From Erpobdella octoculata (Eukaryota; Annelida; Clitellata; Hirudinida; Erpobdellidae): 64,000 bases of DNA. The notes beneath the pieces were generated by a model. That model did no database searches and was not told the origin of the DNA. It was given only the letters and a program-made list of their open reading frames with translations. A program made the translations under genes and the position numbers. Below, piece after piece: positions 59,131 through 64,000 of this stretch. Numbering within the stretch: position 1 is the stretch's first letter; every line of letters starts with the position of its first letter. The stretch covers positions 15,845,470 through 15,909,469 of the forward strand of contig OZ022239.1 of NCBI GenBank assembly GCA_963978895.1, written 5' to 3'.

Positions 59131-60700
59131 ATGGCTGGGGCGTCTATCAGAGATTGGCTTGAGAGCCTTATGTTGTCACAATACGAAATTAATTTTTTAT
59201 ATGGTGGCTTCGAAAGAGTTGATGACTGTTTAAATTTTACAGAGGAAGACTTGATTGGCCTAGATATAACTTTATCAGGTCACATCAAGGTAATTTTGGC
59301 TAATCTTGAATTTTTAAAAAAGTTAAACAATTCAACAAAAATATTGGCTCAGCCATTAAGTAATTACTCTGAAGCTGATATGAATAACTATTCAAATTTG
59401 ACCTTCTATGAAACACCAACATCAAATAAGGGTATAGGACCTATAGGACTATCTACTGAAATTGTAGATGAGGAATTGACATATTCAAATGTTGACTTTG
59501 GACACATCAATGACGAATCAAAATTTGGGGGAAATGAAAAAGCTGATGAAAAGCAGTCACCAAGTGAAAACTTTCTTTCGCAAAGAAAGAGGAACCCAGT
59601 TCCTGCTCCAAGAAAGAAGTTGTCTGTGACATCTTCTTTATCAATGCAAGAAGAAAGACCTTATGAATGGGATGCAGACTCTATGAATTCAAATTCAACG
59701 GAAAAGCAAAACTGCATTGAATCCTCCAGGAATTGTATCTCAACCAATTCTGAATCAATATTTATGAAAGATTCTGAAATTTCATTTGCAAAAAATTCTG
59801 CATCTCAGAAGCCACTGTCAGATCTTTCTTGTCAGGATCAAAAGCAGTGTTATGTTAATGTTGTTCGTCCTTATGTTTTTTCAGAGAAGAAAAAAGTAGA
59901 CAACGAAGTTCCAAATGAGTACGAAAGTTTCAACTTTGACAGTAATGCTAATCCACTCAAAAAACCTGAGAAGCTGTCTACCTGCTCGACATCTAAGAAG
60001 GTTTCTTCAAATGTTACTGAAATTACACCTCAGTCTAGAGTTACATCTTTTGGGAAGCATCCCACAATCAAGGGAAAATCATTATATGCAGAAGAGAGTG
60101 AAGTGTTACGTGAGCTGGATAAAATTGTAATGGAAATGGATTCAGATGAAGGAACTGAAGTAGAACGAAAAGAATTAAATTTATCTAGCGGTGGGTCGTC
60201 TGGAACTACGGAAGGTTGTCTAGTTTTGTCTGAATCTGATATCTCATACTTAGAAAACTTAACTAATGAAAAACCAGATTATGAAAATTTTTCTGTTAAA
60301 GAACTTTCTGATGATGCAAATGAATCATTGAGATTTTCTCTTCCACCACCATCATTTCCACCTCCGTCTCTTGTCAATAATAAGGATGAAGGTCTCGCTC
60401 CTAGCGTTTTTACTCGTGCCCTCCCTGTTCTTCCGCCTCGACCAGAACCAAAAAAGGCTTCTGTTGCAGATCTTCCTTCATCTGGTACACCACCAGAATC
60501 CGTGTACGAACTTGCTCCTTCATTGCCCCGCATAATTCCACTCAAGCCGTCTCAAAATGCATCCACGGTGACTGGTGATGCTTCTTTATTCCAGGGACAA
60601 AAGAGCCCTCTTATTTTCCCTTCAGTTAAAAAAGAATCGCCCTTAAAAACACAGCAGAAAGATTCTTCAAATTATTCCCTCGAGACCTTTCCTCCGGCAG
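59131..60700 (+). CDS. ARAP-like exon 1, SAM and Pro-rich region
   Basis: The start was placed at 'MAGASIRDWLESL' (59131) because the SAM domain begins just after; an in-frame ATG at 59092 would add 13 hydrophobic residues. Ends at GGCAG|GTGAGT (60700), phase 1. Confidence 0.85.
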
Positions 60701-63700
60701 GTGAGTTAATACAATTGTACTTGATTTTTGTTGTTTTTAGAATGTAAGCATTCTGATTTTTAAGCTGCAATGGAACTCTGCAATAATTCAAATTCAAATA
60801 TAATTTATTCATAGCATGGCTCTTGGAATTTTTTTTAAATATGAGAAAAAAGATATAAAAATGCTACTTGGCTTCATTTTTATTATGAAATTTTGAATTT
60901 GAATAATGGGACCAATGTTAGCAATTATGCTTGGCAGGGCAAATTAATAAAAATATTTTTTTAATGCGTTGGAGAGCAAGCAGGAAAAGAGAGGAAGTGG
61001 GAGAGCGAGAAGGAGCAGAAAGCGAGCGGGAGCGGGAAAACAAGCAAGGGAAAAAATGATAAAAAACCTCTAAAAACCCCGGGGAACGCCGGGTAACCCA
61101 ACTAGTAAGGAAATAAAATTAAGTAAAATTTATTCTCATTATAATATGAATAAGTTTTTCCTATCTACATTGTTTGGTTAACTTAAAGAGAAACATTTTA
61201 TGACTTCTCCAGGCACACCTAGGTGCAAATTATATTTGTAAAAATACAGTATGTTTTTTATGGTTTATTACACACATAAAATACTACAGACATTGAACAT
61301 GATCACAGTATTATTAATAACAACACTAATTATATTGACAGTAATACATGATTCATTAGTGCTAGTTCATTTAAGGTGATAGCTATCAATACTTCTGTGC
61401 TATTTTTTAATTCTGTTTATTTTCAATGTCAAGGAAGGTTTTAACAAGTGATTTCTCAGACCTCTAGGTGTTGTGTGTGTGTGCAGTGGTGTGTATTACT
61501 CTGTTTCCTGAAGTTTCATGCCCTTGGGCCATTCATTATAAATCATATGATTTCATTTTTTTCATTTGAAATGAAAATATGAATAAAACAACGATTTGAC
61601 ACATAATGAACTGTGAACTTTTTTTTAAAGAAGAAAAAGGTAAGGTTTTAGAATCAATTGGCCAGTGGATCACTTTATGCTTAACCGTGACATAAGTGCT
61701 AGGAACACTTCATGTTGAATTAGGTACTTCAAACCATGTTTATTACCCTAAACTGCTAGTCATTTATTTCATCTACCATGAAAAAGCTTGAAAATTGAGG
61801 CAACATTAGAGTTGACATTGGGGTTTTTGCTGCATTGGAGCATATGAGCAGAGTCAGATGTGTTAACCACTCTGATAATTTTCCATTATGGAGGAGGTGA
61901 TTGTTAGAAAATGGTAAGGGATGGGATCCAAGAGAGGGTAATGGAATAGGATGAAATAATAAAACATAATTAAAAAAAATGTTTATAATTAAATGTATTA
62001 ATAACTTAAAAATAATATTTCAGTGTAGGAATTACAATTTTTTGAACCAAATTTCAGTTCAGAACTATACCTCAACGATTTTTTCTTTTGAATGAAAAGT
62101 AGGGTTTAAAATGTTTTATTACCTACACTGAAATATTATTTTTAAGTTTTTAGTAAATTTATTTGGAAGCGTTGTTTAAAAAAAAAATTTTTTATTATTT
62201 TTATTCAACAACTTATAAGAAAGCTTAAAAAATCTCATGAAACAAACAACAAACATCCAAGCAGGTTAACACAAGCATTGTAAAATAGAAGTATTTTTAA
62301 ATAATTTGTGAATTAGCTCTTGAATGGACTGTTTATATGGACTGTTGTTAAATAAATAATATATAATAATAATAATAATTTAACAACACTGCTTAACTTA
62401 TTTTTTCTTTCTCTATTAGTTTATTTAAACTTATTAGACATCATGCATAATTCGATCTCCTAATTATAAAAATTTAATATTTAATCAAAAATCAAGTTCT
62501 CCCACATATTCCATCAAGGCTTGCTCCACCACCAATCAGTCATAAAAAGCCACACAGTCTAGCAAACAGGGTTAGTTTGAATTTTTTTACAAATTGTATG
62601 TTTTTTTCCAAGTTGGAGAGGATTCACATTCAATGTTAATTGTTGAATACTAAAAAAATGTAGACATTATTTATAGTAATTGTTTATTTAATTCAATTGT
62701 TATATAGTTTTTTAATTATGTGATAAGTTTTAAAGTGTCAGAGACTGAAATACTGATACAGAAAAACATTAATAGTAATATGGAATCCTTAATTAGAAAT
62801 CATTAATTTGATTTACATGGATGCTTGAAAAGTTTCTTTTAAAAAGAGAGAAAGGAAGATGTATTTTTGGAACCAGAGTTTTCTGCAGGTTCACTTTTGC
62901 TAACCTGCCTTGCCACAAAGTACTTAATATCTTTAAAGTCTAGCATCTGTAACCTTAAAAGGTCACTATAATGTGAAATGTGAATTTTTTTTGTAACTGG
63001 CCAGGACACCAAGATATTTGAAAAACTTAATAAAAAGAAATAATTTGGTCTCACTAGAGTGTAAATACAAGTTAGCTGAGTAGGCAAGGAAGAAAATTAA
63101 AGAAATAGATAGATAGATAAAGAAAGATCTGTTGAAAGTGTTAGTAGGCTTGTTGGCAGGCTGAACCACACAAAGTGAATCATTAAACATTTATTAAGTT
63201 TTGATTAAAATTACATTTGTGAGTCATTAAACATTAATACAAGTTTTATTATTACATTCACAGTAATAATGTATTTATAAACTATTTATTATAAAACAAC
63301 CTGTGTCAAACCCGTCCTATGTACTAAAACTTCCCACTTCAATCAGCTTTATTTTCAATTTGTGTTTTATTTATGAAAAGTTGTGCTTCACTTCAAAATA
63401 TATATAATTTTTTTCTACCTGCTCAGGAAGCTTTTGTGAAGTTTGAAGGTCAGCTCACTAAATATGATAGCTCATTCAAATTGGGTTGGTTTTTCTTTTG
63501 AATTATTATGATTTAATTTTATGATAAATATAATTTAGGATATTTTTATTTTAACTTGGTCTAAATATTATTAATTATTAATTTTATATGATGTTATTTT
63601 ATCCGGTTAATATTATATGCCCATGTCGCATAGATAACGCAAACAAAAATTCAAGCCCCGAAAGAATATATTTAAAAAAATATTTTGAAAAAATATTCTA

Positions 63701-63883
63701 AATAGCCTATGACCTATTCTCTGACCTACAAAATATACTCAAAAAATTTACTAAAATTATATATTTTTAAGTTGCAACATTTAATTAGACATTTATTTAT
63801 TGGTTTTTAAATTATAACTATCAGCAGAAAATCGATGGTTTGTACTAGAAAGAGAAGATCTAAGTTATTATGCATCTGAAAAA
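59131..63883 (+). CDS. ARAP-like ARF/Rho GAP, 5' part (SAM, PH)
   Basis: Three exons recognised: 59131-60700, 63427-63484 and 63825-63883; the gene continues past the window. The first 65 residues form a SAM domain ('WLESLMLSQYEINFLYGGF', 'LTEEDLIGLDITLSGHIKVI'-type spacing). Then about 450 residues are Ser/Asn/Pro-rich with SH3-ligand motifs ('NPVPAPRKK', 'ALPVLPPRPEP') and Tyr motifs (DYENF, EYESF). The last two exons give a PH-domain start: 'EGQLTKYDSSFKL', then 'NRWFVLEREDLSYYASEK'. SAM, then Pro-rich, then PH is the N-terminal order of ARAP proteins (PIP3-dependent Arf GAP and Rho GAP at the plasma membrane). The GAP domains lie beyond the window, so other SAM+PH proteins remain possible. 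At least one small exon between 60700 and 63427 is probably missing, since direct joining of those two gives a stop. Confidence 0.75.
60701..63426. other. ARAP-like intron(s), no exon resolved
   Basis: Mostly AT-rich. A small exon that corrects phase between 60700 and 63427 must exist if the model is right, but none can be chosen with confidence. The minus-strand frames at 62839-63190 look like chance. Confidence 0.45.
60968..61105 (+). mobile_element. Helitron (family A) 3'-end fragment
   Basis: Degenerate 'gcgagcgggagcgggaaa' units, then 'aaaccccggggaacgccggg' and CTAG at 61102-61105 before T. The 5' end is missing. Confidence 0.65.
63427..63484 (+). CDS. ARAP-like exon, start of PH domain
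   Basis: Acceptor 'tctacctgctcag', donor TTGG|GTTGGT. Encodes 'EAFVKFEGQLTKYDSSFKL'; phase 0 in, phase 1 out. Confidence 0.7.
63825..63883 (+). CDS. ARAP-like exon, PH domain continuation
   Basis: Acceptor 'aactatcag' with a second AG three bases later (TCAGCAG), so one residue may be optional. Encodes 'ENRWFVLEREDLSYYASEK'; donor AAA|GTAAGA. Confidence 0.8.
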
Positions 63884-63933
63884 GTAAGATTTTCTACCAA
63901 TTATATATATTATTTTTTCCTTCACTGTATTAT

Positions 63934-63935
<2 letters not shown>

Positions 63936-64000
<65 letters not shown>
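63936..64000. repeat. (AT)n microsatellite running off the window
   Basis: AT dinucleotide repeat continuing to the last base. Confidence 0.95.

Overview
This is an AT-rich, intron-rich animal nuclear window. It has spliced genes with GT-AG introns, metazoan protein families, long (AT)n, (ACAT)n and (GTAT)n microsatellites, and dense DNA transposons (hAT-type, Helitron, Foldback-like, MITEs) with one decayed LINE. There is no prokaryotic gene organisation. An invertebrate, perhaps a lophotrochozoan, fits the repeat style and the single divergent orthologues, but the sequence alone does not fix the species.

Layout. 1-12.3 kb: no convincing gene; microsatellites and a three-level transposon nest (7440-8890). 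12.3-15.7 kb, minus strand: 3' part of an immunoglobulin-domain gene (four phase-compatible exons), with two weaker candidate exons near 20.7-21.2 kb. 18.1-19.9 kb: a hAT-like element with perfect 8-bp target duplications. 22.3-29.0 kb, plus strand: an AQP4-like aquaporin in four exons with both NPA boxes; its third intron holds an 885-bp (GTAT)n tract, a Helitron and a 10-bp-unit minisatellite. 30.3-35.3 kb: a second three-level hAT nest. 35.4-36.25 kb: a degraded LINE reverse transcriptase. 36.5-37.1 kb: a Foldback-like element whose arms are tandem repeats, flanked by 9-bp duplications. 37.6-53.6 kb, minus strand: a TCERG1 orthologue for which 22 exons could be joined with every splice phase agreeing (1104 residues, three WW and six FF domains). 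Its first intron holds two Helitrons joined directly head to tail and a 1.8-kb terminal-inverted-repeat element. 55.1-58.2 kb: Helitrons carrying an arginine/glutamate-looking 18-bp minisatellite, one of them split by a hAT remnant. 59.1-64.0 kb, plus strand: the 5' part of an ARAP-like gene (SAM domain, proline-rich region, first PH domain) running off the window.

The host genes are not an operon or pathway: a membrane water channel, a nuclear transcription/splicing factor, an ARF/Rho GAP-type signalling protein and an Ig protein are interleaved on both strands. The most notable content is the transposon stratigraphy, where target duplications, TIRs and intact paralogous copies allow insertion order to be read from the sequence.

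Limits: intron boundaries, phases and element ends were read by eye. No homology search was run.
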